Shown piece by piece: positions 19,319 to 28,617 of a stretch of 35,002 nucleotides of DNA. Below the pieces are notes generated by a model, which had not been told where the DNA came from, searched no databases, and worked only from the letters and a program-made list of their open reading frames with translations. How positions within the stretch are numbered: position 1 is the first letter of the stretch; the number at the start of each line of letters is the position of its first letter. Both the position numbers and the translations under genes were made by a program. Origin of the DNA: Euzebyaceae bacterium (GTDB taxonomy: Bacteria > Actinomycetota > Nitriliruptoria > Euzebyales > Egibacteraceae); contig JACCXR010000165.1 in assembly GCA_013696915.1 (NCBI GenBank), positions 1 to 35,002 of the forward strand, given 5' to 3'.

Positions 19319-19398
19319 CCTTGGAGGGCGGGCGGGTGAGCGGCCCTCGGACCGGTGCCGGCCCCGCCCCCCTTGGAGGGCGGGTGGGTCAGCGGCCC
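19319..19398. repeat. Two-copy imperfect repeat, period 52 bp, in nuoD-nuoE spacer
   Basis: ccttggagggcgggcgggtgagcggccc (19319-19346) and ccttggagggcgggtgggtcagcggccc (19371-19398), each followed by a GC-rich gyGCCGGCCC block. Confidence 0.85.
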
Positions 19399-19436
19399 GA
19401 AGGCCAGCGCCGGCCCGCCGTTGGGACAGACAAGAA

Positions 19437-20807
19437 TCACCGGTCCACGCCTCCCATCACAGGATCCAAGCTGGCAACAGCGGCGATGATGTCCGCGATG
19501 AGCAACCCGCGAGACATCACCGGCAACACCCCGATGTGGATGAAGCTGGGGTCCCGCACGTGCACCCGGTAGGGCTTGTTCGTCCCGCTCGAGGTGACGT
19601 GGTAGCCGAGTTCACCGCGGGGTGACTCCACGGGGACGTACACCTGCCCCTCGGGGACGGTGAAGCCCTCGGTGACGAGCTTGAAGTGGTGGATCAGGGC
19701 CTCCATCGACTGGCCCATGATCTTGCCGATGTACTCCTTGGCGTTGCCGATGCCGTCCGGGCCGAGCGCGAGCTGCGCCGGCCAGGCGATCTTGGGGTCG
19801 GCGACCATCACCGGCCCGCCCGGGAGCGTGTCGAGGACCTGCCGGACGATCTTCAGCGACTCGCGCATCTCCTGGATGCGGATGGTGTAGCGGCCGAAGG
19901 CGTCGCAGGTGTCGGTCGTCGGGACGTCGAAGTCGTACTGCTCGATCCCGCAGTACGGGGCGGCCTTGCGCAGGTCGTGCGCGACGCCGGCGCTGCGGAG
20001 CACCGGCCCTGTGACGCCGAGGTCGAAGCACTGCTCGCGGGTCAGGATCCCGACCCCGGTGTTGCGCTCGACCCAGATGGGGTTCTCGGACAGCAGGGCC
20101 TCGAACTCGTCGATCCGGCGCGGCATCTCGGTGAGGAGGACCTCGACGCGCTCGCGGAAGTCCATCGGGACGTCCTGGGACACGCCGCCCGGACGGAAGT
20201 AGGCGTGGTTCATCCGCAGTCCGGTGACGTGCTCCAGGATGTCGAGGATCCCCTCCCGCTCGCGGAAGCCGTAGATCATTGCGGAGACCGAACCGAGCTC
20301 CAGCCCCCCCGTGGCCAGCCACACGAGGTGGCTGGCGATCCGGTTGAGCTCGCAGAGCAGGACGCGGAGAGCCGACGCGCGCTCGGGGACGTCGTCGCTG
20401 ATGCCGAGCAGCTTCTCGACCGCGAGGCAGTACGCGAGTTCGTTGAAGAGCGGGGACAGGTAGTCCATGCGCGTGACGAAGGTCACGCTGTGGGTCCATG
20501 GGCGGTACTCGGCGTTCTTCTCGATGCCGGTGTGGAGGTAGCCGATCACCGGCCGGTTGTCGACGACGATCTCGCCGTCGAGCGTCAGCACCATCCGGAG
20601 CACCCCGTGGGTGGACGGGTGCTGCGGCCCCATGTTGATGACCATGAGGTCGTCGTCGACCGCGTCGGGCAGGTTCTGCCACTCCCCGCCCACGACGGTG
20701 AACTCGTGGCGGGTGTCCGGGAGCTGCCGGGGATCGAGAGCGGAACGCCGTTCCGACTCGTCGCCCCAGATGGCGCCGGCCGTGGCCGGCGCGCGGGTGT
20801 CACTCAT
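19437..20807 (-). CDS. nuoD: NADH-quinone oxidoreductase subunit D
   Basis: [50 protein letters not shown]. Confidence 0.96.
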   Translation of the reverse strand: MSDTRAPATAGAIWGDESERRSALDPRQLPDTRHEFTVVGGEWQNLPDAVDDDLMVINMGPQHPSTHGVLRMVLTLDGEIVVDNRPVIGYLHTGIEKNAEYRPWTHSVTFVTRMDYLSPLFNELAYCLAVEKLLGISDDVPERASALRVLLCELNRIASHLVWLATGGLELGSVSAMIYGFREREGILDILEHVTGLRMNHAYFRPGGVSQDVPMDFRERVEVLLTEMPRRIDEFEALLSENPIWVERNTGVGILTREQCFDLGVTGPVLRSAGVAHDLRKAAPYCGIEQYDFDVPTTDTCDAFGRYTIRIQEMRESLKIVRQVLDTLPGGPVMVADPKIAWPAQLALGPDGIGNAKEYIGKIMGQSMEALIHHFKLVTEGFTVPEGQVYVPVESPRGELGYHVTSSGTNKPYRVHVRDPSFIHIGVLPVMSRGLLIADIIAAVASLDPVMGGVDR

Positions 20808-20819
20808 CGCACGCCCCCA

Positions 20820-21497
20820 TCAGTAGTGGCGCTCGTCGGGCGGCGGGACGGTCTTGCCCTTGTACATGACCTCGACGCCGCCGAGGGGGTAGTCCTTGCG
20901 CTGGGGATGCCCCTGCCAGTCCTCCGGCATGAGGATGCGCTCCAAGTTCGGGTGTCCCTCGAAGACGACCCCGAACATGTCCCACGCCTCCCGTTCCATG
21001 AGGTCGGCGGAGGAGTAGACCGCCGTCGCGGTCGGCAGCCGTGCCGCGTCGTCCGGGACCGACACCCGGACGCGGAACCGGTGGTTGTGGGTGTAGGAGT
21101 AGAGGATGTAGTCGACCTCGATGCGTCCCTGCTCATCGCCGGTGGCGTAGCTGGGCCAGCCGGTCGTCTCCTGGGCGCTCTCGACGCGGGGTCCGCCGGG
21201 CCAGTGCACGCCGGACAGGTCCGCGAGGAACTCGCAGCGGACCTCCGGGTCGTCGCGGCTGAAGGCGAGCAGATCGACGAGCTGGGCCGGCTCGGCGACG
21301 AGCGTGAGCTCACCGCGGAAGCCGGACACCTCGAGGCCAGGGAACGCCGCGACGAGATGGTCGCGCAGTCTGGCGAGCCGGTCGTCGAGCTGGACGGCGA
21401 GCTCGACGTCGAGGTCGCGCATTTTCGCGCCCTCGCCTGCGGACATGTCCTCCGTCGAGCGGTTCGGACCCGCGCCCGTGGGGCGGACCTCGGTCAC
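20820..21497 (-). CDS. nuoC: NADH-quinone oxidoreductase subunit C
   Basis: GTG start overlapping nuoB stop; [40 protein letters not shown]. Confidence 0.93.
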   Translation of the reverse strand: MTEVRPTGAGPNRSTEDMSAGEGAKMRDLDVELAVQLDDRLARLRDHLVAAFPGLEVSGFRGELTLVAEPAQLVDLLAFSRDDPEVRCEFLADLSGVHWPGGPRVESAQETTGWPSYATGDEQGRIEVDYILYSYTHNHRFRVRVSVPDDAARLPTATAVYSSADLMEREAWDMFGVVFEGHPNLERILMPEDWQGHPQRKDYPLGGVEVMYKGKTVPPPDERHY

Positions 21498-22093
21498 GAG
21501 CCGACCACCTGCTCCTTGGTCTGCAGCTGCGTGAGCGCGGGCGTCTCGATGGAGATGGTGTCGTCGTCCGCCCAGCCGGTGCGGCGGCGGAAGTCCGCCA
21601 TCGACTCGCCCTTGCGGGGACGCTCGACGAACTGCTCGCGCCTGATCTTCTCGTGCAGCTTGATGATGCCGTCGAGCAGCATCTCCGGGCGCGGCGGGCA
21701 GCCGGGCACGTACATGTCGACGGGGACGATGTGGTCGACCCCCTGGACCAGCGCGTAGTTGTTGAACATCCCGCCGCTGGACGCGCACACGCCCATCGAG
21801 ATGACCCACTTCGGGTCGGCCATCTGGTCGTAGATGTTGCGCAGGACGGGCGCCATCTTCTGGCTCAGCCGGCCGGCGACGATCATCAGGTCGGCCTGGC
21901 GCGGCGACGCCCGGAAGACCTCCATCCCGAAGCGCGAGAGGTCGTAGTGGGCGCCGCCCGTCGCCATCATCTCGATGGCGCAGCACGCGAGACCGAAGGT
22001 GGCGGGCCACAGCGATCCGGCCCGCGACCAGCCGACGGCCCGTTCGACGGTCGTGAGGAGGATGCCCTCTGGCAGGTGGGTCTCTAGTCCCAT
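21494..22093 (-). CDS. nuoB: NADH-quinone oxidoreductase subunit B
   Basis: [54 protein letters not shown]. Confidence 0.96.
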   Translation of the reverse strand: MGLETHLPEGILLTTVERAVGWSRAGSLWPATFGLACCAIEMMATGGAHYDLSRFGMEVFRASPRQADLMIVAGRLSQKMAPVLRNIYDQMADPKWVISMGVCASSGGMFNNYALVQGVDHIVPVDMYVPGCPPRPEMLLDGIIKLHEKIRREQFVERPRKGESMADFRRRTGWADDDTISIETPALTQLQTKEQVVGS

Positions 22094-22449
22094 TCCAGGC
22101 CACCCTTGCGCAGCACGTAGTAGTAACTCTCGAACAGCAGCGCCACGAAGACGCCCATCACCGCCAGGCCGTACCAGGACAGGTCACGCAGCACGGTCGC
22201 CCAGGGGTAGAGGAACACCGCCTCGACGTCGAAGATGATGAACAGCATCGCGACGAGGTAGAAGCGCACCGGGAAGCGGCTGCCGCCCACGGCGGTCTCG
22301 GGGTCCGGGATGATGCCCGATTCGTACGCCGCGTTCTTCACGGGGTTCGGGCGGCTGGGTCCGAGCTTGCTCGACACCAGGAGCGACAGCGCGACGAACA
22401 GGAACGCGATCACGAAGAGCACCGCGACCGGCAGGTACTCGGCGAGCAC
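22084..22449 (-). CDS. nuoA: NADH-quinone oxidoreductase subunit A
   Basis: GTG at 22449 with AGGAGG upstream; [50 protein letters not shown]. Confidence 0.95.
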   Translation of the reverse strand: MLAEYLPVAVLFVIAFLFVALSLLVSSKLGPSRPNPVKNAAYESGIIPDPETAVGGSRFPVRFYLVAMLFIIFDVEAVFLYPWATVLRDLSWYGLAVMGVFVALLFESYYYVLRKGGLEWD

Positions 22450-22564
22450 TACAAAGCCTCCTGGTCGGCGAGGGGGGCGGCATGCCGGGACGGGTGCAGC
22501 GTAGGTGCGGGGGCTCGCGGCGGCCAAACAGCCCCGCGCTGCCGAGCGGCCGAGCGGCGGTCCG

Positions 22565-23860
22565 TCATGCGGCGGGGACCACGCGGGAAAGGGCGTTGAC
22601 CACCCGGTCGGTCACGTCGCGGCTGTCGCGGTTCGTCAGGTGGGCCATCAGGCGGAACACGAACGTCATCAGCGCGGGACGGGGCATCCCGTGGACCGTG
22701 CAGAACCGCATCACCTCCGGATGCCCGATGATCCGGACGAACAGGCGACCGAGGGTGTAGTACCCGCCCCAGGCCTGGGCGACGGCCCGCTCGTAGGTAT
22801 GCAGGGGCGAGTCGGACCGCGCCCGCAGGGCGGCATCGACGGCCTCGGCGGCGAACGCGGCCGCTTCGATGGCGTAGCTGATCCCCTCACCGTTGAAGGG
22901 GTTCACCATGCCGGCGGCGTCGCCGACCAGGATCGCGCCGCGGTGGACGGGGGGCTTGCGATTGTGGCCCATCGGCAGACCGGCGGAGCGCGGGCGACCC
23001 ACCATCGTCTCGCGCGTGATCTCCCACTCCGGGGGGAACCCGCCGACCCATTCGTCGAGCGTCCGGCGGTAGTTCGTCGAGCGGAAGTGCTCCGAGGTGT
23101 TCAGCAGGCCCCAGCCGACGTTCACGAGTCCGTCGTCGAGCGGGAAGATCCAGCCGTAGCCGGGCAGCAGCTCACTGCCGCCGCCGGGCCGGTCGCGGGA
23201 GAGCTCGAGGAAGCCCTCCATCATCCCCATCGCGGCACGCGGGCTGCGGTAGTACGCCCGCACCGCGACGCCCATGGGCCGCGCCTCGTCGCGGTGCAGG
23301 CCGAGCTGGACGGCGAACCGCGAGGATCCACCGTCGGCCGCGAGCACCACCGGGGCCCGCACGACTCCCTCGGCGCCGTCGGCGCGGCGGTAGCGCACCC
23401 CCGCGACGCGCCGCTCCGACTCGGTGAGCCAGACGGGTCCGAGGACCTCGGTGTCCTCCCACAGCTGCACGCCGGCCTTCTGCGCGTTGCGGGCCAGGGT
23501 GTGGTCGAACAGCGACCTCGTCGCTGTCACCGAGTGGGCGGGCCAGTCGTCGAGGTCGGGCCAGGGCAGGTCCAACACGACCCCGCCGCCGTACATCCGC
23601 AGCCCGCCCTGACGGTCCCAGCCGGGGACGGAGCCCTCGGCCTCGTCCTCCAGGCCCAGCATCCGCAGGGCCTTGACCGCGCGCGGCGTGAGCCCGTCGC
23701 CGCAGACCTTGTCCCGCGGGAACGTCTCCTTCTCGCAGAGGACGACGTCGTGGCCGGCCTCGGCGAGGAACCAGGCGGCGGCCGAGCCGGCCGGACCGGC
23801 CCCGACGACCACCGCGTCGGCGGTCGCGACCCCGACCGCTGCACGAGGCGCGAGCGTCAC
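22565..23860 (-). CDS. Geranylgeranyl reductase-family FAD-dependent oxidoreductase (MenJ-like)
   Basis: ADAVVVGAGPAGSAAAWFLAEAGHDVVLCEKETFPRDKVCGDGLTPRAVKAL, ILVGDAAGMVNPFNGEGISYAIE; GTG start 23860 with GAGGAGGAG upstream. Confidence 0.9.
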   Translation of the reverse strand: MTLAPRAAVGVATADAVVVGAGPAGSAAAWFLAEAGHDVVLCEKETFPRDKVCGDGLTPRAVKALRMLGLEDEAEGSVPGWDRQGGLRMYGGGVVLDLPWPDLDDWPAHSVTATRSLFDHTLARNAQKAGVQLWEDTEVLGPVWLTESERRVAGVRYRRADGAEGVVRAPVVLAADGGSSRFAVQLGLHRDEARPMGVAVRAYYRSPRAAMGMMEGFLELSRDRPGGGSELLPGYGWIFPLDDGLVNVGWGLLNTSEHFRSTNYRRTLDEWVGGFPPEWEITRETMVGRPRSAGLPMGHNRKPPVHRGAILVGDAAGMVNPFNGEGISYAIEAAAFAAEAVDAALRARSDSPLHTYERAVAQAWGGYYTLGRLFVRIIGHPEVMRFCTVHGMPRPALMTFVFRLMAHLTNRDSRDVTDRVVNALSRVVPAA

Positions 23861-23935
23861 GACGTCTCCTCCTCGGGCGGGTGGCGGGTGACCCCGGCGC
23901 CCGCTCAACCTATCATCGGCTCCGCGGCGTGAAGA

Positions 23936-23953
23936 TTGTGAAGCACTTCACAA
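23936..23953. promoter_or_regulatory. Rex (NADH/NAD+ sensing repressor) operator-like site
   Basis: ttgtgaagcacttcacaa: perfect TTGTGAA-N4-TTCACAA inverted repeat, 76 bp upstream of the reductase gene that heads the nuo block. Confidence 0.75.
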
Positions 23954-24077
23954 GAGCGGGCGCCAGTGTAGACCTCGGACCGGGGCCACGCCACGGTGCC
24001 AGGGAGAAGCTCGACGCGGGCGATGACCCGGGCGGGTGCGGCGGCCCGGGCGGGTGCGGCGGCCCGGACGTGCGGCG

Positions 24078-25136
24078 CTACCCCTGCGTCGAGCCTCCGG
24101 CGGCATCCGCGGCGTCGCAGGCCGCCGGATCGACGTTCGGGCCGCAGATCGTCGGGCCCTCCAGACCCACCGAGGCGGTCGCCGCCGGCAGGTCCGGTCC
24201 GTTGGTGAGCAGCACCGCCGCACCGCGATCCGCCAGGGACGCCGCCGGGAACCCGGAGGCCCAGGCGTCCGGGTCGGCGCCGTCGACCAGCAGGACCGTG
24301 TCGGGGGCCCCGTCGGGGAACCGCAGCCGTGCGAGCGCCAGCGCCGTCTCCTCGCGGGTCCGGCCGGCCACCCGCGTGACGGCGACGCCGAGCGCGTCGA
24401 GGTCGGCGGCAACCTGGGCGGAGAGCGCGACCTCGCCACCGACCACGGTGACGGTCTCGATCGCCGATCTGGCCAGGTGGTCGGCGGTCGCCGGTGACAG
24501 GCCCTCGCTGGCCGACAGCAGGATCGGCATCTGGGTGGCGGCAGCATGCGCCCCGGCCGCGAGGGAGTCGGCGAAGGCTGCCGTGGGGTCCGCATCGCTG
24601 CCGTACGCGCGGACGAGCAGCGCGGTCGTGGCGTCGGCGAAGAAGCCCGACGCCGCATCGACGGCCGTGGCGACGCGGTCGGCGCCGAACACGCGGTCGA
24701 CGTCGTAGCCGGCGTCGTAGAGGTCGGCCTCCACGAACTCCGAGATGGCGACGGTGCCGCCCATCAGCACGACGGTGTCGGGGAACAGCCGGTCCAGTTC
24801 CTCGGCGGTCTCCGGTGCGAGCCCGTCCTCCCCGGTCAGCAGCAACGGCGCGCCGGCGAGTCCCTGCAGCGCGCCGGATGACAGCGCGTCGGCGAACAGG
24901 TCGTCGCGCGCGACGATCACGACGTCGACCGAGTCGTCGGCGTGGGCGTAGCGGCTCCAGGCGACCGCCGACCCCGCGTTGTCCGCGGCCTCGAGCCGCT
25001 CGACGACGTCGGCGTTCGAGCCGGGCGCCAACGCGACGAGGATCACCATCGCGAGGAGGACGCCCACGACCTGACCGTCCCTCCGTCGACCGTGGTCGGT
25101 CCGTGGGCTCTCCGCCTGTCTCACCATGAGTCCCAT
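24078..25136 (-). CDS. Cell wall-binding repeat 2 (CWB2) family secreted protein
   Basis: N-terminal hydrophobic segment VVGVLLAMVILVALAPGSNA; repeats such as VVIVARDDLFADALSSGALQGLAGAPLLLT, FPDTVVLMGGTVAIS, VFGADRVATAVDAA. Confidence 0.85.
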   Translation of the reverse strand: MGLMVRQAESPRTDHGRRRDGQVVGVLLAMVILVALAPGSNADVVERLEAADNAGSAVAWSRYAHADDSVDVVIVARDDLFADALSSGALQGLAGAPLLLTGEDGLAPETAEELDRLFPDTVVLMGGTVAISEFVEADLYDAGYDVDRVFGADRVATAVDAASGFFADATTALLVRAYGSDADPTAAFADSLAAGAHAAATQMPILLSASEGLSPATADHLARSAIETVTVVGGEVALSAQVAADLDALGVAVTRVAGRTREETALALARLRFPDGAPDTVLLVDGADPDAWASGFPAASLADRGAAVLLTNGPDLPAATASVGLEGPTICGPNVDPAACDAADAAGGSTQG

Positions 25137-25188
25137 GTCGCGGCTCCTCGCCTGGATGCGTGGTCGGCGGTCGGGCTGATGGCCGGCG

Positions 25189-26439
25189 TTACAGCAGGCG
25201 GGCGACGATGGGGCAGTTCACGATGATGCCGGTCGAGCCGAACGGCGCGCCGCCCGGGCCCGTGATCCATCCGTCCTCGACCAGACCGAGGAGCTGGAAC
25301 TCGTCGATGACCCGGGAGCGGTAGCCGCGGTCGATCGCGTCCTGGGTCCACTCCCCGAGATTCAGGTCCCACAGCGGGCTGTAGTCCAGCGCGATCGTCG
25401 GCAGCCCGCCGATGACGTGCATGGGGGGCAGGCCGTCGAGCAGGGCGCTGTTCAGTCCCTGCCGCTGCGGGTTGTCGGCGCCGGTGGGGCCGTTCGCGAT
25501 CGGGAACAGGCGCTCGATGGCGCTGAAGGCGCTGTCGTCGCGACCGGTCTGGATGTCGGCGAGCGCCGGCGCGAAGGTGCCCATGTCCAAGGCGGCCGTC
25601 ACGGCGTCCGTGGCCTCCGTGCTCATGTACACCGACGGCCTGGCGAAGCTGAAGATCGGCGTGAGGGCGATCGTCACGGTGCCGCTGCCGTTCCCGTCGG
25701 CCGTGCTGTCGGCCTCCTCGGGGGGGTTCGGGCAGATCGCTGTCACGCGGTCGTGGACCAGGCTGTAGTCGGGGCTGCCGTCGCAGAAGGAGATCTCCTC
25801 CGGCGTGGCGTCGAAGGCGACGACCGGCGCGTTGTAGATCGGAGTTCCCGGCTGGTTCACCAGTCGCACCAGCGGGGTGTAGTACTCGTCGCCGACCGAG
25901 CCCGGCTCTGCGACCGCGGGTGGGAACGGCGCCGATTCGGGACCGGGCTGCACTGTCCGCTCGGGCGAGAAGTCCACGGCGCCGCGACGGAACGTCAGGC
26001 TCGTGTCCTCCTCGAGCACCGCGTCGCGGGCCGCGTGCCCGACGGCGGCGTACGCCAGCTTCGACGAGAAGTTGAGCCCCAGACCGATCGCGTTCTCCTT
26101 GTCCGTCGTGTCGGTGAGGATGAACCAGACGCTGCGGCCGTCCCGCATCTGCCCGCGGTACAGCGGCAGGGTGATGGTCATCGCCTGGGCGTCGAAGCGG
26201 CCGGACCGCAGGAGCTGGACGGGGCCGACCAGCCGTTCGTTGTCCTCACCGAGCGTCTGGGACGGCTGTGGGCCGAAGTAGGACTGCGGGATGTCGGTGC
26301 CGACCGACGGCGGGGGCGGTTCCGGCGAGGTCTGCGCGGCCGACGGGCGCACGAACTGCGCGAGCACCAGCGCGGCGAGCGCCACGACCGACAGCCCGGC
26401 GAGCAGCGTGCGCCGGCGGCGCGGAAGGATTGCGATCAT
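25189..26439 (-). CDS. Secreted protein of unknown function
   Basis: From MIAILPRRRRTLLAGLSVVALAALVLAQFVRPSAAQ (signal peptide-like). No family recognised. Confidence 0.8.
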   Translation of the reverse strand: MIAILPRRRRTLLAGLSVVALAALVLAQFVRPSAAQTSPEPPPPSVGTDIPQSYFGPQPSQTLGEDNERLVGPVQLLRSGRFDAQAMTITLPLYRGQMRDGRSVWFILTDTTDKENAIGLGLNFSSKLAYAAVGHAARDAVLEEDTSLTFRRGAVDFSPERTVQPGPESAPFPPAVAEPGSVGDEYYTPLVRLVNQPGTPIYNAPVVAFDATPEEISFCDGSPDYSLVHDRVTAICPNPPEEADSTADGNGSGTVTIALTPIFSFARPSVYMSTEATDAVTAALDMGTFAPALADIQTGRDDSAFSAIERLFPIANGPTGADNPQRQGLNSALLDGLPPMHVIGGLPTIALDYSPLWDLNLGEWTQDAIDRGYRSRVIDEFQLLGLVEDGWITGPGGAPFGSTGIIVNCPIVARLL

Positions 26440-26560
26440 CGCATTGCCCCATTTCTTCGGCGGATGCAGCGCGGCGAAGGTACGGGCGTCCCGGCGCCCG
26501 CAGGGGTCGGAAATCCAATCGTTGCGCAGCCGTTTGCACATCTGAAAGAACTGGTCACGG

Positions 26561-27766
26561 TCAGCGGGGGCGCTCTTCCCGGATCGGGATGCTGGTCTCG
26601 AAGCGACAGCCCGAGGCCTCGTTGCGCACCGTGAGCGTGGCGTCGTGGGCGGCCAGCAGGCCCCTGGCGATCGCGAGCCCCAGCCCGGCGCGGGACGTCG
26701 AGCCGGCCGCTGCGGGCCGCGGCCCGGTGAGCAGCAACGACCGCCGATCGTCGGGGATGCCGCCGCACTCGTCGCGCACGGCGACCGAGACGGCGCCGCG
26801 GTCCGCGGTGATCTCGACGTGCACCGTGCCGCCCGCCGGCGTCTCGCGCAGCGCGTTGTCGAGCAGGTTGCCCAGCGCGCGCGCGATGGCGTCCGGCGCG
26901 ATCCACACCTGCGGCAGGGGTCCGCGGACGTCGCTATGGATGCGGACGCCCTTCGCGGCCGCGGCCGGCCCTATGCCTGCCAGCACCTCGGACACCAGGT
27001 CATCGAGTTCCACGGACTCCATGGAGAGCCGCAGCGCCCCCGCCTCGATGAGGCTGAGCTGGAAGAGGTCGTCGACCAGCGTGCCCAGCCGCTCGGTCTC
27101 CAGCCGGATCGTCCGGGCGAACCGCTCGACCACCCCCGGCCCGTGGGCGAGCCCGTCCTCGAGCGCCTCCGAGGCGGCCAGGATCCGCGCCAGCGGGGCC
27201 CGGAGGTCGTGGGACACCCAGGACACGAGCTCGCGGCGGGCGCGCTCCTGGGCCTGCTCTCGTTCCCGCGCCTGTTCCAGCCGCGCGGACGCACTGGCGA
27301 GTTCGGCCTTCACCTCATCGAGCTCGGGGATCGCGAGCGCGGTCGGGGCGGGACCGTCACCGGATCCGAGGGTGCGGGCGGCCTGGCCCAGCTGCCGGCT
27401 GGCCTGGCGCACCTTCTCGACCAGCATCAGCGTGGTGACGGCTCCGGCAAGGCCCGCCGCGACGACGATCATGGCGACCGCGCGCGCGTCCTGTGGCGAG
27501 ATCAGGCGGGCGTTGGCCGCGGCCAGGGCTCCGACGGCGACGACGCAGACGACGACCAGGACCGCCGCGCTGACCTGGGCCCTGAACGAGGCACCCATCA
27601 GCAGCCGGAGCAGGCCGCTGCCGGCGACCCCGACGAGCACCGCCGCCCCCCCGGCGATCCCGACGCTCCACAGCGCCTCCCGGAGTGGCGTGCCGAGGGC
27701 GACGCTGCCGGCGGCCATGACCGCGAGCAGGAGCGTTCCGAGCGTGGCCGCCCTCAGCGGGCGCAC
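26561..27766 (-). CDS. Sensor histidine kinase
   Basis: Several TM segments, H-box ELVSWVSHDLRAPLARILA, ATPase NLLDNALRETP and GLGLAIARGLL. Confidence 0.93.
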   Translation of the reverse strand: MRPLRAATLGTLLLAVMAAGSVALGTPLREALWSVGIAGGAAVLVGVAGSGLLRLLMGASFRAQVSAAVLVVVCVVAVGALAAANARLISPQDARAVAMIVVAAGLAGAVTTLMLVEKVRQASRQLGQAARTLGSGDGPAPTALAIPELDEVKAELASASARLEQAREREQAQERARRELVSWVSHDLRAPLARILAASEALEDGLAHGPGVVERFARTIRLETERLGTLVDDLFQLSLIEAGALRLSMESVELDDLVSEVLAGIGPAAAAKGVRIHSDVRGPLPQVWIAPDAIARALGNLLDNALRETPAGGTVHVEITADRGAVSVAVRDECGGIPDDRRSLLLTGPRPAAAGSTSRAGLGLAIARGLLAAHDATLTVRNEASGCRFETSIPIREERPR

Positions 27767-27773
27767 GGCGGGC

Positions 27774-28514
27774 TCACGGCTCGAATCGGTAGCCGATGCC
27801 CCAGACGGTGCAGATGTGCCGCGGGGCGGCGGGGTCCTGCTCGATCTTCTCCCGCAGGCGGCGGACGTGCACGGTCACCGTTGCGGTGGCGCCGAACGAG
27901 TAACCCCACACCTCGCGCAAGAGGGTCGCGCGGTCGAGCGCACGGCCGGGGTGCCGCAGGAAGAACGCGAGCAGGTCGAACTCCCGAGCGGTCGCCTCGA
28001 CGGGACGGCCGGCGACGGTGAGCACCCGGGCCTGCTGGTCGAGCGCGATGGCGCCCGCCTCGAGGACCGGCAGCGGCCGGTCCGCCTCGAGGGGCGCCGA
28101 ACGCCGGAGCACGGAACGGATCCTGGCCATCAGTTCGCGAGGTGAGAACGGCTTGGTCATGTAGTCGTCAGCGCCGCAGTCCAGGCCGCGCACCCGATCG
28201 ATCTCCTCGCCCCGCCCCGACACGATGATGATGGGGACGTCGCAGTCGGCGCGCCACCGCCGGCATGCCTCCAGCCCGTCGAGACCGGGCAGCGAGACGT
28301 CGAGGACGATGACGTCCGGGAGTTCGGCGGCCGTCCGCGCCAGAGCCGTCAGCGCGTCTGGGACGGTCTCCACCCTGAACCCCTCGCGCAGCAGGTACCG
28401 GCTGACGATGAACGCCACCATCTCGTCGTCCTCGACGACCAGGGCGCTGCGCGACCGCGAGCGCTGTGGATGATGTGACCGACGCGCTGCGGGTGCCCGC
28501 TCCAGCGTGGTCAT
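27774..28514 (-). CDS. OmpR/PhoB-family response regulator
   Basis: ALVVEDDEM, DVIVLDVSLPGLDG, CGADDYMTKPFSPRELMAR, winged-helix VWGYSFGATATVTVHVRRLREKIE...VWGIGYRFEP. Confidence 0.95.
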   Translation of the reverse strand: MTTLERAPAARRSHHPQRSRSRSALVVEDDEMVAFIVSRYLLREGFRVETVPDALTALARTAAELPDVIVLDVSLPGLDGLEACRRWRADCDVPIIIVSGRGEEIDRVRGLDCGADDYMTKPFSPRELMARIRSVLRRSAPLEADRPLPVLEAGAIALDQQARVLTVAGRPVEATAREFDLLAFFLRHPGRALDRATLLREVWGYSFGATATVTVHVRRLREKIEQDPAAPRHICTVWGIGYRFEP

Positions 28515-28617
28515 GGACACCTCTCCAGGTCCCGGGGGCGGCGTGGACGACGCCTGCGCCTGCCCGACTGTAGACAGCACCGTGGGCCGCGTCTCTTACG
28601 AAACCCTGACGTGGCCG

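Noticed and set aside
15602-21758. Long plus-strand ORFs (15602-17392, 17029-18840, 19686-21758)
   Set aside because: Antisense to nuoG/F/D/C; no recognisable domains.
24030-24067. Two-copy 18-bp repeat (gggcgggtgcggcggccc)
   Set aside because: Real, but only two copies of a low-complexity GC string in a gap; too little to argue function.
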